Assembly: GCF_040802235.1 (NCBI RefSeq)
Contig: NC_133172.1
Span: forward strand, 62,131,613-62,195,612
Source of the DNA: Manis javanica
Lineage: Eukaryota > Chordata > Mammalia > Pholidota > Manidae
Direction: 5' to 3'
Length of the DNA stretch: 64,000 nt
Shown here in pieces: positions 13,381 through 31,500 of this stretch (within the stretch, counting starts at the first letter, position 1; the number at the start of each line of letters is the position of its first letter). Below the pieces are notes generated by a model. That model was not told the DNA's origin, ran no database searches, and was given only the letters and a program-made list of their open reading frames with translations. The translations under genes were made by a program, and so were the position numbers.

Positions 13381-15779
13381 TCACTGCCCCACTGCCAGGG
13401 CAGCCGCTGGCTTCCAGCCACTCCATCCCCAAGAAGCAGGGGACCCTGCCTACCCTGTGAGTTTGGACTCTCAGCCTTGGTTTGCTCCCTGTCTGTCAGT
13501 CTGTCCGTGTGGTGTCCCCATCTCACCTTGGTGTGTGAACCTCGTTCTCTCACCGCTGATACTGGTCTCTTTGGGCCCTGCTCTCTGTCTCCGACTCTAG
13601 GTGTCTCTGGTTCTGATGACCGAATGTCTGAGATCTGTCCCTGGGGAAGGACCACTTGCCCAGCACCCCCACCCAGCTCTGACTTTCCAGGGCTGCCACC
13701 TAAGCCCATGTCACACACACCCAAGAGCTCCCTCTCTGATCAGTCATGCAGAAAAGGGCCCAGCAAAGCTGCGCAAGTCCATGCACGCCCATGTGCAAAT
13801 TCTCCCAGGGGTCCCTGGGACAGCCGAGTTACAACCCGGCTGGGACAAAAGGACCCAAACCAGATCTGGGGGAGGCGTGGGAACAGGGGCCACCTCGCTT
13901 CCTCAGCAAGCCCAGCAGTGGGCCGAGCCCTCAGGCAGGCAGGCCTCCTCAGTCCCTCCCTTCCCAAGCTCAGCCAGGTTTTGTTTTCCCCCTAAAAATA
14001 ACACATTTTCATCATTTTCTACGCCCTCTAAACAGGAATAGAGCATTAGCAGCTATAAACGGAGACCAACAGGCACATTCTGAGTGCAGACTGGCAGGTT
14101 TCTGTGAGCGAAAATGCTGTTTTTCATTAAGAAGCAAATCTGAGTGCGGCCCCTCTGTCTCTGCGGTGTTCTAATCCCCTCTTCCCTGCTAGTGGGGTGT
14201 GGATGTGGGGGTGTCTTATTTTATCTCTCCCTCAGCTCTGAGAAACAAAAAATACCTTCAAGTTTAACTTATATTTTCCTCCTGACTTATTTTGTTTTGT
14301 TTTGTTTTGAAATGCCCCAAGAATTCATTTTCACCTTCTCCGTCACACTGCCCACCCCTCACACCTGAAGGTCTTCTTTCCACCCGAGCCCCACCCTGGG
14401 GCAGGCCTGTGGCACCCACTCCTTTTTCTCTGCTGCACCTTCGGGGCTCTGCCCTCACTCCTGCCAGTGGAGCCTGTGCTCAGAAACCACCTCTGGGTAC
14501 CCGGGAGACACCCTCTCCCCCCACCCGTGCTGGAAGGAAGAGCTTCTCCCCATCTTTCTGACCACAGCTGTCCAGGCAGCAGGGATACACTTCTATCAGG
14601 ACGCTGAGCGCCTGCCTCTGTGGGAAGCGGCCCAGGCCCCCCGGAATAGGAGCCTCAGGACGCTCCAGGGCCGGGAGCTGCCTCTGTTCCTCGGAGCAGC
14701 ATGCACTGCGAATGCCAGAAAATTTGCAAAAATCTCACAGAGAAGAAGGCTGTAAATTCCTGGGCTGCAATGTTGTCAAATATTTCATTGAAGAACGTCA
14801 TGGAAAACGCGTGCTTTTGGGTAAAAGGGCCAAGTGGAGGGGCAAGCTCGGACTGCAGCAGCGCAAGCAACAGCCTACGTTTTTTTTTTCTTAACCAAAA
14901 TATGAACCCCTCCCTGATGTACAGCTGACAGGGCAAATTAACGGCCGGGGCCTAGGCACACAGACGGCCCTTGTCACAGCTGCTCCCCAAAGGTGGCTCT
15001 GGGGTCCCCACCGATGGGGTTTCTGAGCCCTGTCTGTGCCAAGGGGATGTAGCAGGGCTGGGGGAGACCAAGGGTGCTGCCTCTCTCTCCCTTTCACCTG
15101 GGGTGCGCCCATGAAGGGCCTTAGGGGGCCCTGGAATCTGGCTTGCTACTGACAGGAGACAACCGAAGCACCTTGGTTTGGAGTTTGGTTGGGCTGCAGT
15201 GGGCACAAAGGGGGCAGCACCCCAAAATGTGGGCATGCAGCTCAGATCAGGAACTTTCCCAATAGCCCACTCATCAGGGCTCCCAGGACGCAGGGCCTTT
15301 TCAGAAGGGGCACATTCTTCCCTGTCTTTGTATCATCTCTGCACTGGCTGCAGACAGAGGGTCGCATGGTTACAGAAAGTGCATCGTCCCGACATCCCCA
15401 TATCACCCACCCCTTGCAGAACCACAAAGTAGTAAAAGTCACTCCACCACCAGAAAAACTGAGCAGGAGAGTTGCTTAGCTTCCCCGGTCCCGGAGATCA
15501 GAAGAGAACACGCTGTATGGGTTATGGTGGAGGTGTGGTGAGCCGGTGACTGGCAAGGGTGCATGCAGGCCTCCATAACCGTGAGTGCGGATCACTGCCT
15601 TCTTATTATTGTGTGTTGGATTTCATGCAAACCTCCTGCCATCCTCCCATTCATGTAGCCGGGCTCTACTGTAAACCATCACCTGGTGCTTGGGTAAACA
15701 GAGTCCCATGCAGACCCTCTCCTGGCAATGTGCCATACCCAGGACACATCAACTCATCTCCCTTGAGGATCTGTACCCA

Positions 15780-16110
15780 CAGCCATTGCACTGTACACAT
15801 CTTACACTGTCCGTGTACATACCCCATTACGCCATACACACACCCTACAGCCGTCTATGTAGCTCTGTATTATGTGGTCGGGAGCACCTAGTCTATACCC
15901 CCAGACTATTGGGTGTGCATAATCTGCTGTACTATACACATTTTATAATATTCTGTGTATGGAACACCTCATATTGTGCTTATATGTTCTGCACGCATAA
16001 CGTATTACATCATCCACATCTTAGAATATTCATTACACATGAAGACACTGCACTGTATCCATATCCTACAGTGTTCAGCATAGGAAACGCATTCAATTTG
16101 CACACCTGGT
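15780..16110. repeat. Degenerate minisatellite, about 42-45 bp unit
   Basis: Roughly seven diverged units of the type TAYACACATCTTACARTRTTC plus GTGTATGGAACACC. Unit starts fall near 15,796, 15,837, 15,893, 15,935, 15,979, 16,012 and 16,057, judged by eye. The segment is much more AT-rich than its flanks. A long open frame crosses it, probably because the repeat happens to lack stops in that frame. Confidence 0.5.
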
Positions 16111-17149
16111 GCTATCCTGTGCTACAGCCCTTACCTTGCACACCCACCCGACGCTGCTGTGCCTGCAGGACCTGCCAGCATGGGCTCAGCTCACCCTGCC
16201 CACGTCTCTCTGTTCCACAGCATTTGCCTCCTCTGGACCGTATTCTGAACGTTGGCACGGGTGATCTGTGTGCACATGCAGAGTTTGCAGGGAAATATCC
16301 TGCAGATTTAGTGCACAGTTCAGCTCATAATCCGAGGAAGGGAGAATGCCCTCTCCCTCCTGACCTGATGTTTCTCCCCTCTGTCTTCTGTCCCCAGGGA
16401 CACACTGTCACCCATCATGGCTCCTCCCATCTCCCTTCTGATGCCCTGGATCAGACGAGGCAGCTTCCCTTTCTGCCCAGGGTCCACTTCGGGTCTGGGC
16501 CCAGCCCACCTTACCTTGGGTGGTATTTGGACATCTCCTGCGAGGGGTTCAGGGGAGCAGGACGGGGAGGCACGGGCCTGCTGCTAATGCAGAGCAGGGG
16601 TGGTGCGGACAGAGCGGCTGCCCTCGCAGTGGGTGGTCGGCGGCCGCCCAGGCCCCCCACCCTCGCAGCCGCCGGCCGGGCACAATCTGAGCAGGATCTG
16701 GTTCCCTGCTCGGGTTACGGCGCGCTCTCAGGCCCGGCGGCTTCACTTAAGTAATTAGCCAGTGAAAATACCTTGGGCATGGGGAGTGGGAGACATGGCA
16801 GGCGTGTGTTTTTACACCCCTTCCCCATTTGGGGATTCCCAGAGCCGGTGCTGGGGCACAGATTTGATCTGGGTTGAGAGGGGGCTGTTCATGGATCGTT
16901 AAGCTGAGAGCAAAAAATTGCCCACATCACTGCCTGCATTTTCTCTTAGCCGCCCTAGAGCTGAGCCCCGGGGTTGTGTGCTTCCATCCGTATGGACAGC
17001 TGAAGTGTTTCTCTGCACCGTCTTGTCCAGTGCTTCCAACAGAAATAGGTATCATTATTTGTCCTGCTGTTTAAACAAAGAATCTAAGGTGCCTTACCGT
17101 GGCGATGATAGCTGGTGGTCTATATTATATCCTTGAGTGTTGGTAAGAG

Positions 17150-17335
17150 AATAGATCTCAAATGCTCTCACCACAAAAAAGAAATGGAAATTATGGGACA
17201 AGATGGAGGGCGCAGCTGATGCTGTGAAGATCATTTTGCAGCACATAAATGTATCAAATCAACAGCTTGTACACCTTAAACTTACACAGTGTTGTTACCT
17301 ATCAATCATATCTCAATAAAGCTGTTAAAAATAAA
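17150..17335 (+). mobile_element. L1 3' end with A-rich tail
   Basis: It contains GATCATTTTGCAGCACATAA, ATCAAATCAACAGCTTGTAC and ACCTTAAACTTACACAGTGT, then TATCTCAATAAAGCTG and an A-rich tail. This is the typical 3' terminus of an old mammalian L1, in plus orientation. Confidence 0.75.
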
Positions 17336-17544
17336 CAAACCAACAACCCCTCACATCCCAACAAAAGAACTAAGGCACAAACAGCTTGCGCAACATCCCC
17401 ACATGGTGAAGGCCAGATTCAATCCAGACTGACTCCCCCAGTCTGGAGGCAGAAGGTCTCTGCCCTGCCCCCTGCAGAGACCCTCACTCGCCCTGGGGCC
17501 CAGGACTCCGTCCCTGGTCCCGCTGTCAGACTTGAGGTTGGCTC

Positions 17545-17660
17545 TGGCTCTGCAGGGCAACCTAGGACAAGGGGTGACCTTGCTGAGCCCCAGCTATAAA
17601 GGGAGGGATAATACTGACCTGGTAGGGGCTTCTGTGAAGATTAAGCAAGTATCTCGGGGG
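17545..17660 (+). repeat. MIR SINE
   Basis: A sense MIR pattern: GGGGTGACCTTGCTGAGCCC, then CAGCTATAAAGGGAGGGATA, ATACTGACCTGGTAGGGGCT and GAAGATTAAGCAAGT. Confidence 0.7.
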
Positions 17661-18699
17661 TGTTTAACTAGGGTTCTAGGATCTCCCATGGATGGGGAGA
17701 TCATGGGTATATGGATGGGCTCCAGGTGTTTGGTGAAACCTTGAAAATCATTCTACAAACGTTGCAATTGTTGGAGGGAGGCGGGATGTAGTTGTCAACA
17801 GTTTATCAAAGGGATTCACGGCTCAGAGACAGGTTAAGGACGTCGCAGGGGCTGCTCATACGGCAACTATCAGTTCCCAGTAAGTGTCTGGTGACCGTCA
17901 AGTCCTAGTGCCATCACTGAGTGTGTGGTGACTGCATCACTGCCAGCTCTCTGAGCCCTCGGGCCTGGGAAGCCAGTGGTGTGCACGGCGATGGAAGCAT
18001 TTCTAATTCCCCTGCTCTATACTCTTCACCTGTAACAAGGCATCTAGGGGAGGGTGACATGCATGATAGTCTAACCCTTGTGGGTGGAGGGAAAAATGAG
18101 AGATGTTCCCTTGGCAGCGCTGGCCCACCCAGGAGAGGGCCTCACTGGGCCTCAGTTTCCCCACCCCAAAAATAAAAGACCAGGGGAGACCTCTCAGGGG
18201 CATGTTAAGAGCCAAACCTCTGGGCACGCTGAAAAGCCCCCGTTACTACTGCTGTGGCTTTCCCCATAATTGAGGGAGGGTCCTCTCCAAGTTACAGAGC
18301 TGGGAGCTCATGTCCCCACCCCTCCCTCTCACACACATCCCCTTTCCTCCTGCCTCGGTGGAGATTAGGGGTTGGGGAGAGCCTTCATCTGCCACATTCC
18401 TAGGGCTGCACCCGTGGGCCCCTCTCTGAACATGGTAACTGCATGTCAGAGCCTGAGGAGAAAGTGGAGGCCAGGTGGGGCCCCAACTCCACACTTTCTC
18501 CCCAAGAAAGCAGGAGCTCTTGTACCCCAAAACACACAGGAGTCCCAAGGGGAGCCGGTGAGAGACAATGATGTGCAGGAGGGGGGGAAACTGATCTGGG
18601 GTTGGCCAAAGGTGGGCCTGCGGGGGCCCTTCAACTGGGGAGGGACTAAGAGGGAAGAGGGCCACGGGAAAAAGACCCCCTCACTTCACGCTAGATAGA

Positions 18700-24190
<5,491 letters not shown>

Positions 24191-25495
24191 GGCTGCAGCC
24201 ACAGGGCCCTCCAGGCACGAGTCGGCCCTGCCCAGGGACCTCAGAACCCATCGCAATAAACTGCTCTGTTCTCGAGGTATAATGGTCCACAGAGGAAAAG
24301 GGTTTGATGCCTCCCCAACCGGATTATTTGGAAAGGAATCCCCAAGGCAAAGAAGGCCTGGCGCCGCGGTCGGCTCCTCCTTCCCCACTCCCTCAAAAAG
24401 TCTAAAAATGGTGGCGGTGGGGCCTGATCGGACTGCAATTGTTGGTAAATAATTACCGATTTTTGATTCAATCGAAACCAGCGAGAAGGTGCTGTGTTGG
24501 GGGAAAATCCTCAACATGGAAACAAGAATTCTGCTGCAGTCTCTCCCTGTCCTCCCCTCCAGTGGGAAGAGTCAGGGAAGGTTTTCAGGAGAAAGGCGAA
24601 CATGTGAGACCATCATGATCAAATACTTTTATTTTTTGGTTGAGTATTTATCTTTTTATTTTTAATTTTTTTGGAAAGAATATCTTGGCAGTGAGTCTCC
24701 TTCAGAGCCATCTTTCGCAAGGAAGGAGGGGGGCAGGCAGTCGCACCCTCCCTCCCACCTCCGAGGGCCTCCGCTCACCCACAGGTGATTCTTTGTGCGA
24801 ACAACTTGCATTTCTGAAGCCACTGTTCATCTTAAAAAAGAAACCAGATGGGCCCAGGAGCGGCCGCTCTCTCCGGGCCTCTCTGCGTCCGCTGCCGCCT
24901 GCCTCGTCCTCCTCCCTTCAGGCTTTTTGGGTTTGTTTCTGCTTCCAGTTTGGCTTTTTTGGTGGGTGTCTTTTCTCTCGAGACCCGACTGTCTCCCGAT
25001 GTCTACTGTGAACTTGCTGGTGTGAGAGCGGGGCGCCCGCAGCGCGCCGCGGGACGGGGGAGGCCCGGGGAGACGCGGGGAGTGCCGGTCAGGATTGCAG
25101 CGACGACGCAGAGAGGTTAAGGCACTTTTTGAAACTATAGCAAGGCTCATCCTGTTATTTATTCTACTTTGTTTCCCTAATAATCCAAACACCGCATAGG
25201 CGCCTCTGTTTATCAGTATTAATGGTGTAACTTTGTTGGCAATATTTGCCGCGTAGAATTTTCTTTTTAGATATCCATTGTAAATTTGAAACAAAGTCCG
25301 ATCTGTGTAAAAACAAATTTCCATATGTTTTATATAAATATATATATAAAATGAAGGACTATCCCCCCTTTTTTAGTATTTTGGCTGCTGGGGCGCAGCA
25401 GTGGTGACACGTATTTTAAATCTCCTGCACTGTATAAAACGACAATTTGAGGATGTTTTGCCTTTTGTGTATTTTTCCTTAAAAAAAAGAACAAA

Positions 25496-25501
25496 AATAA
25501 A
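25496..25501 (+). terminator. FOXF1: FOXF1 proximal poly(A) signal AATAAA
   Basis: A canonical AATAAA hexamer inside an A-rich run about 1.3 kb past the stop codon. It lies 51 nt upstream of a second hexamer, so alternative cleavage sites are possible. Confidence 0.6.
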
Positions 25502-25546
25502 AATGTGTAACATTTGTACATGGCCTTTAGCATTGTATCAACTAGA

Positions 25547-25552
25547 AATAAA
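25547..25552 (+). terminator. FOXF1: FOXF1 distal poly(A) signal AATAAA
   Basis: A canonical AATAAA followed by GT/T-rich sequence (GAGTATCTGTTCGG and onwards), as expected of a downstream element. I take it as the main FOXF1 3' end, with cleavage near 25570. Confidence 0.7.
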
Positions 25553-25575
25553 ATCGCATGAGTATCTGTTCGGGA

Positions 25576-28500
25576 TTGGGATTGTGGAATATCTTCCAAA
25601 CCCCAAAATATACACAGAAACTGGCTTGGGAGCTCTAGACATTTAAAAAAATTTTTAAATATGTATGATTCTGAATACTTTTTTCCCTCTTTTTTTACTT
25701 TTCAGCTAATCCTCCTCTTTTCACTCATTTCACATTAGAAGTGAAATCTGGACAGGAATAACAATTTTTCTTGGTTTCTGCTTTTTAAGAAGAGCCCTTT
25801 GCCCCTCTAAATGCCATTTCTCATTTTGAAGAAATAATCAAATGTAAGAAAAACTGTGTCCCTTTCCCCTAGGGAAGACCATGTATGTGCTAAAAAATAC
25901 ACATACATAAATTGTGTTTTTTACTTTTTTTGCCACCAGGAAGAGTTTCTGAGCTTCAGACTCCGCTGTTTCCATATTCCAGTAATTATAAATCATGAAA
26001 CAACCCTGAGGGTTCTTTCTGTAGTTTATTCTTTGGTGCCTTACGCTTGGTTTTCCTCAGCTGAGAAGTAAAATCTGCGCAAGAGAATGGCCGTTGGTGG
26101 GAGTGCGAGCCGGCATGTCCCCGAGCCGGTGACATTCGCCTTAAACCATTCGGGGAGCGACCACCTTAAAGCCCGCGCCTCTGACCAACCTCCCTCTCTG
26201 CTCCGACTCCCGGCTGCCTAGGGAAACAGGCGCAATAAAGCCCCGTTGTCGGCACGGCCGCTGTGGACCCACCGCAGCCTCCTTGCGCCGTGGGGTCGTG
26301 AGCCTCTGAACCTGGTTCTTCTCAAATTTGACGTTTTGGATGTGAGGGTAATTTCCCCGGTGCTCTGTTACATCAAGATTATCGATAAACTCGCCCAGGC
26401 AATTAATGTCCGAAACTAACAGCTGTCTATAATACCGAGATGAAGGGGACAGGAAAAGGCCGGCGACTCCGTCCCTGGGGTCTCGGGTGGGCTGAAGCGT
26501 CGGGCCAGGGTCTCCCGGGTGCAGCGCACTGCTGCCCATACGCGCCTGACCCTGAGCTCCGGGAGCAGAACTGCAGAGGGCAGAGAACGCACTGTGCTCC
26601 CGGGCTGAGCTGGAGGCTCCCTCTGCGCATCGCCGGCCTCCCACCAGTGCCTGGAAAACAAGGCCAGAGAAGAGCCTCCAGCAGGGGAAACCTGCCCCCG
26701 CACCCAGACAGCCTCCGCGGGCAGGCAAGAGCAGGCCGCCTCCGGCTGTGGGAGGTTGTGCCCCAGGCAGGACGGAGGCACGCTTCTGTCTCCCACAGCG
26801 ACTCCAGCCGTGTGCCCACTCGCTAGGCTGCTCCGACCAGCAGAGGCTCCGTGCACCCTGGTTGTGCGTGGCTTTGGGGTCGCTGGACCAGAGGCCAGGG
26901 CAGCGGCAAATCCGGGCTTCCTGTTCATCCCACAAGCGGCGCCTGCATTTCTGTGGGACCTCTTAGCACACCCGTCTCCCAGCCAGGCTGGGTGGGGGGC
27001 ACCCAGAGGGGCCTGTGTCTGAAAACCAAGCCGGGGAGCCTGGGAGTGGGCCCGCCTCTGTCTTGGTCTCGCCCTGGGGACTGAGAAGGAGAGAAAAGTC
27101 CAGCCTTCCATAAGGAGAGCTTGGCCCCAGGCAAGAACGAAAGGGCCAGAATCTGCTTGCAAACTTGCGTCCGCACCCGCATCTGAAAGCTCACGCCACC
27201 GCTGCACGGGAATCGTGCTCCCTCGGGTCTTGTCCTCTAAAGGGCTCGCTCTAACCATGGGTCACCTGGGCGAAGCTCCTACTGCCTTGCGCTGCCACAA
27301 GGTTTGCCCGGCAGATGCAATTTACGAACTTAAAATGTACAGGCGCTTCTCGGTCTGGTGCAAACTCACGCACCCTGCCTGCTTGTGCACATGGGTGTTG
27401 GTCTAGCATAGGCGCATACTAGGTAGAATTGATTCAAAATCTCTTCGCATACCTCCAGAAGTTTATCCTGGAACAATGTAAGTCAAGATGCCCTAAGTGT
27501 ATAACTCCCCAGGAGGGAGGGAAATGGCAAGGATGTGTGCCCCAAGTGTCTGCCCGTGGATTATACACCACGAGGACTTTCTCCCGCGGGCCAACAGCCT
27601 GGGCGCCACAGACCTCAGCTGCTCGCCAATCGCAGATGGGCCTCAGTGCGGCCGCGGGGCACCCCAGCCACCGCGGGCAGGCAGAACTGCAGGCCAGCCC
27701 ACCCTTGCCACCCGGAGCCCGCTCCTGACAAGGCCCATTTCCCAGCCCCCAGCCCCCAGAACTGGAAGGCGCTCAGGGTGTGCACTTCAGATGGGAAGGC
27801 ACCTGGCCCACAAGGTCCACTCTGGCCCACTGTTTTCTTTTCCCTTTGGGGCTGGAGGGTTGGGGCAGCAACAGGGTGGTGGCCTGGCTCCCGCCTTGCA
27901 GCCGCCTGCTGGCAAGCAGCCCTCAGGAGGTAGTGGAAAGACAAAGCTGGAGTCCTTGCTGCCCCCATCTGACCTGGGCAAGCCCTGTCACTTCTGAGCC
28001 TTGATTTCCTCATAATACTGCCCTGGGGACCTAGGGGCTGGGGGTTGGTGGCCAGCGAGGGGACGCCTGTCAGGAGCAAGGGCTGGCCGGGCTTCCTGCT
28101 GCTCAGAAGGAGCAGCCATTTACCACCCTCCCGCCCTAGAGGTCTCCTGGTGTGCACCTGGGAGTAGGCGCGCCCTGTGTCATACAGGGTGCAAGAATCC
28201 CTATTTTACAGGGTCCCCTGCTCAGGGATTTCTGACTGGCACCCACTTTGGGAGCCACCGAAAGGCCCATCTTCCCCTAGGCCACACCTGAACTTCCCCT
28301 CCCCTTGGGCCATTCTTCATGGCTCAAGAGGGAATTTTGGCAATGGGGGTGGGTATGGGGCTCCGACATGAGCCCACCCCTAGGCGCTCCTTACTGCCAG
28401 GCCAGCAGTCCCCAAAGCCCAGCAACTGCATTTGTGAGGTGGTTCTCAGTGCGGCCAGGAACTCATCTGGCTAAGGGTCAGTCTCCTCCGGTGCTCGCTG

Positions 28501-31500
28501 GGTTCCTGAGAAACCCCGGGGAAGGCCGCTCGGCACAGCCTCTGCTGCCCTCTCCCGCCAGCTTCCGGAGCAGCCTGGAGTTTAAGCAGCCATGAGCGAG
28601 AACGGGAGCCCAGCAAGCAGTGCGCTGCTCGCACTCCGAGCTGTGCCGTGTGCAGGCCTCACGGCGGCCTCCTTCCACACACATCTCAGCTCCGCTTTTC
28701 AGGCACTGTCTTGGGGCCATCCTGGGCTGCTCCCACCTCCCAGTTGCACAAACTGAGCTGAGACAGGGTAGGGGGCTTGCTCCAGACACTGCTGGTAAGA
28801 GGTGGGCTTTCTGACCCCAAAGCCTGTGTCCTTGGCCATTATACTACATGGCTCCCATGCACCCATTTTCTTCCATCCTAGGGAAAAATGAGGAAAGCTG
28901 ACGTTTGGCCCAAGATCCAGCTTCTGTCGGCTGTCAGCCTCCACCAGGGAGACGGCAGTGGGCAGGGGTGCCCCAGGGCCCTGGGGTCTCCAGGCCCAGC
29001 ACCTCTCAGACCCCTCCCTGCCCTCACGTTCATAAGGGTGGGAAAATGTCTTAGCAGCCTCAGCTCAGGTCCTCATATTCATCTCCCTTCTGGGACGTGG
29101 CCCCGTGAAACTGTCCTTCAATTCTGTGGGCTCCCTTAGTCTAGCAGGAGAAACTTGAACAGAAGTTGAAGGTCGAGGCAAGAAAGGCCAACTGCTCCTC
29201 TTTGCTTCCGGAACCTTCTGGGCATCCACATCTCAGTTTTGGGCTTTTTAAGGAGAGAGGCCCTTGTTCCGGCTCTCCTGCAGGCAAGCCACCTGCCCCT
29301 GCCCAATGGGACACTGACTTACCGCAGGACAGAGAGAAGTCAGGGGCCATAACAATCATACTGATTTACGGGCTTCAGGGATGGGCAGGAAGAGAGGGAC
29401 CAGCGGCGTTTGCGGCCATAAAGTCCACACACCTGTCACCACGGGTTGACCAGTGTACGGTCTCCAGCACCAGGAAGCTTGGGGTCAAACTGACACCCTG
29501 AAGAGAAAACGCCAAAGGAGGATGACCCTGAGCCCCAAGCAGAGGCAGAAAGCTGGCGCTGTTCCCGATGCAGGTGTGCACCCGGCCACCAAGGTGCCCC
29601 ACCCGGCTCTCACAGCGTCGTGGGCTGGCTGTCCCGGGTAAAGGAGGTGTGAGCCTCCCAGAAGGGGAGAATCGCTGGGGCCACGTGGAGGCCACACTTC
29701 ATGGCTTATTTTCTAAGTTCTCTCCCAACAGGATGGCGGTGCAGGGAGAGGCGGCCTGGGGAGAAACAGCTGAGGTGCCCCCTCCGTGGCAGCTTGTAAA
29801 AACCAGTGCCATCACACCAGGGAGGCGGTGCAGACCACACCACCTACTGTGTCTAGAGTATACGGCCACCAGGAAGGGCGCCATGTCCTCAGATGTCCCC
29901 TGGAAAAGGGTAGAAACGTTTCTGCTTTTAGGAAATTTCCCCCAAAGCCAGCCTTAGATCAGCGCACCAAGCTTCCGGGGCCCGCTGCGACACCTGGGGA
30001 GGTGAGACCCCCGTGAGGCCTTCACCGTGGTGCCTTCCCCCGGGGACAGCTCAGGGTCAAGGACGCTCCTTGGGAGAGCGGGCAGCCCGCCCGCCCCCGC
30101 CGCCCCAGGGATCGAGCCCCTTGGCTGCTTCTCCCCGAGGAGGTGGCGCCACCTGCTGCCCACTTGGCGGAGTGCACGTTGAGACGGCCGAGACCCCGCC
30201 CAGCCCAAGGGGCAGCGACGTGGCCGGACCGGGACAGCAGACGTGCGCACAGGTGCCCGGTTCTGGTGTTTCAGGCCCTTTGACCTTAGAGAGTTAGCTA
30301 CTCTAATTAATTTGGCCTTTTCCTAATTACACAAATGATAAGGCTTATTTAAGATAAAGCAAATAAACCTTAGAAAAGTGATTAGAGCGCAGTCCCCACC
30401 GACACACGTCCCGACACGGCTCATTGGCCCCAGGAGACGTTCCCCTGCACACAGAGCTGAGGGCCCCGAGGGCCCCGAGCACAGACCGTGAGGGGGCGGC
30501 GGGGAGCACGGGGCCGGGGCCTTCCTCCCGCCTGCCTGCCTTGGCGAGTCCGGGCGCGTGCTTCTGCCTCCGTGCCTCCGCGCCCCCACCCGTAAAGCTG
30601 GGATGATGGCAGGGGCACCCCTCCCCGCGCACCATGGCGAGGCTGAAGGGAATTAAAAATCTAGGGAGGGCTTATGGGCTGTGAGACGGAAGCACGGGGC
30701 ACTCTGCCCGAGGACACACAGCCAGCGCCAGACACACTGCAGACCCTGGCGGCGGCAGGGCTCCGACACCGTGCGCCTCGCCCCTGAACCGTCTCTCAGG
30801 TGCCCCCACAAGCCACTGTGGCTCCCAGTCACCCCTGAGGTCCTGCTGGCGGTCAAGGCCAGTGTTTCCCCAGGGGACATGCTGGCAAGGAGAGGCCCTG
30901 GGGCTGCAGGCCAGCTCCACTGTGTGCCTTAGCAGGTCAGTTAACCTCTCGGAGCCACGCTGTCTCTCTCCTGGAAAATGGGATGCAAATTTAGTGGGGT
31001 TCTTCTGAGGGTTAAGTGAGTGAATCTGCTTCCCAGGGTGGGGAGGGTGTTTAGTTTGCTCACAACTCAGCACCTCAGAGCCTGAGTTCACTGCTTCCAA
31101 GCCATCCAGAGCGCAAAATGTCCACATTACATGATCGCATGTCAACTCCCATTTCAGCCTTTGTGATTTATGGACAGCGAATGAAGGGTTCCATTCACAA
31201 GAAGAAATCCTACCCGCTAGGGGACCAGGAGTGTGGGTTACCCGAAGACGTCTCTGCTTGCGTTTGCCAGGGCGGTCTCCAGTGCAAACACAGGGTGACA
31301 GGGACTGGCAGAGTGACCAGGACTCACCAGGGGCAGGGGCAAGGGGGACAGGAGGGGCTCTGCCACCACCAGAATCAAGCCACCTCCACTTAAGCGCTTC
31401 GGTTTCCTCATCTACAAATGCAGGAAGATATGGGGCTTATTTCAAGAAACAGAGGCACACCTGGCCGGGGCCCTCGTACGTGGGGCAGCAACAGGGCAAC

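Larger units (their letters stand above)
10651..18699. other. Gene-free region between the two CpG islands
   Basis: Non-coding DNA, probably FENDRR intron or exons on the minus strand. It holds several MIR copies, an L1 3' end (17,150-17,335), a pyrimidine-rich tract (13,290-13,380), a TTTTG microsatellite (about 14,289-14,310), a degenerate minisatellite (15,780-16,110) and repeat-free AT-rich islands (10,720-11,060 and 14,700-14,900). No protein gene was recognised. Confidence 0.7.
24191..25575 (+). other. FOXF1: FOXF1 3' UTR
   Basis: This non-coding sequence runs from the FOXF1 stop to just past two polyadenylation hexamers (25496-25501 and 25547-25552). The distal half, from about 25120, turns sharply AT-rich, with TATTAAT, TTATATAAATATATATA and ATTTGTACATGG-like stretches. 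That is typical of a conserved regulatory 3' UTR. The end coordinate is inferred from the second hexamer plus about 20 nt. Confidence 0.75.

Noticed and set aside
26141-27258. Overlapping minus-strand frames of 264 and 280 codons downstream of FOXF1
   Set aside because: They overlap each other in different frames, lack domains and cross an AT-rich regulatory-looking islet. No gene is known to me at this place in the locus.
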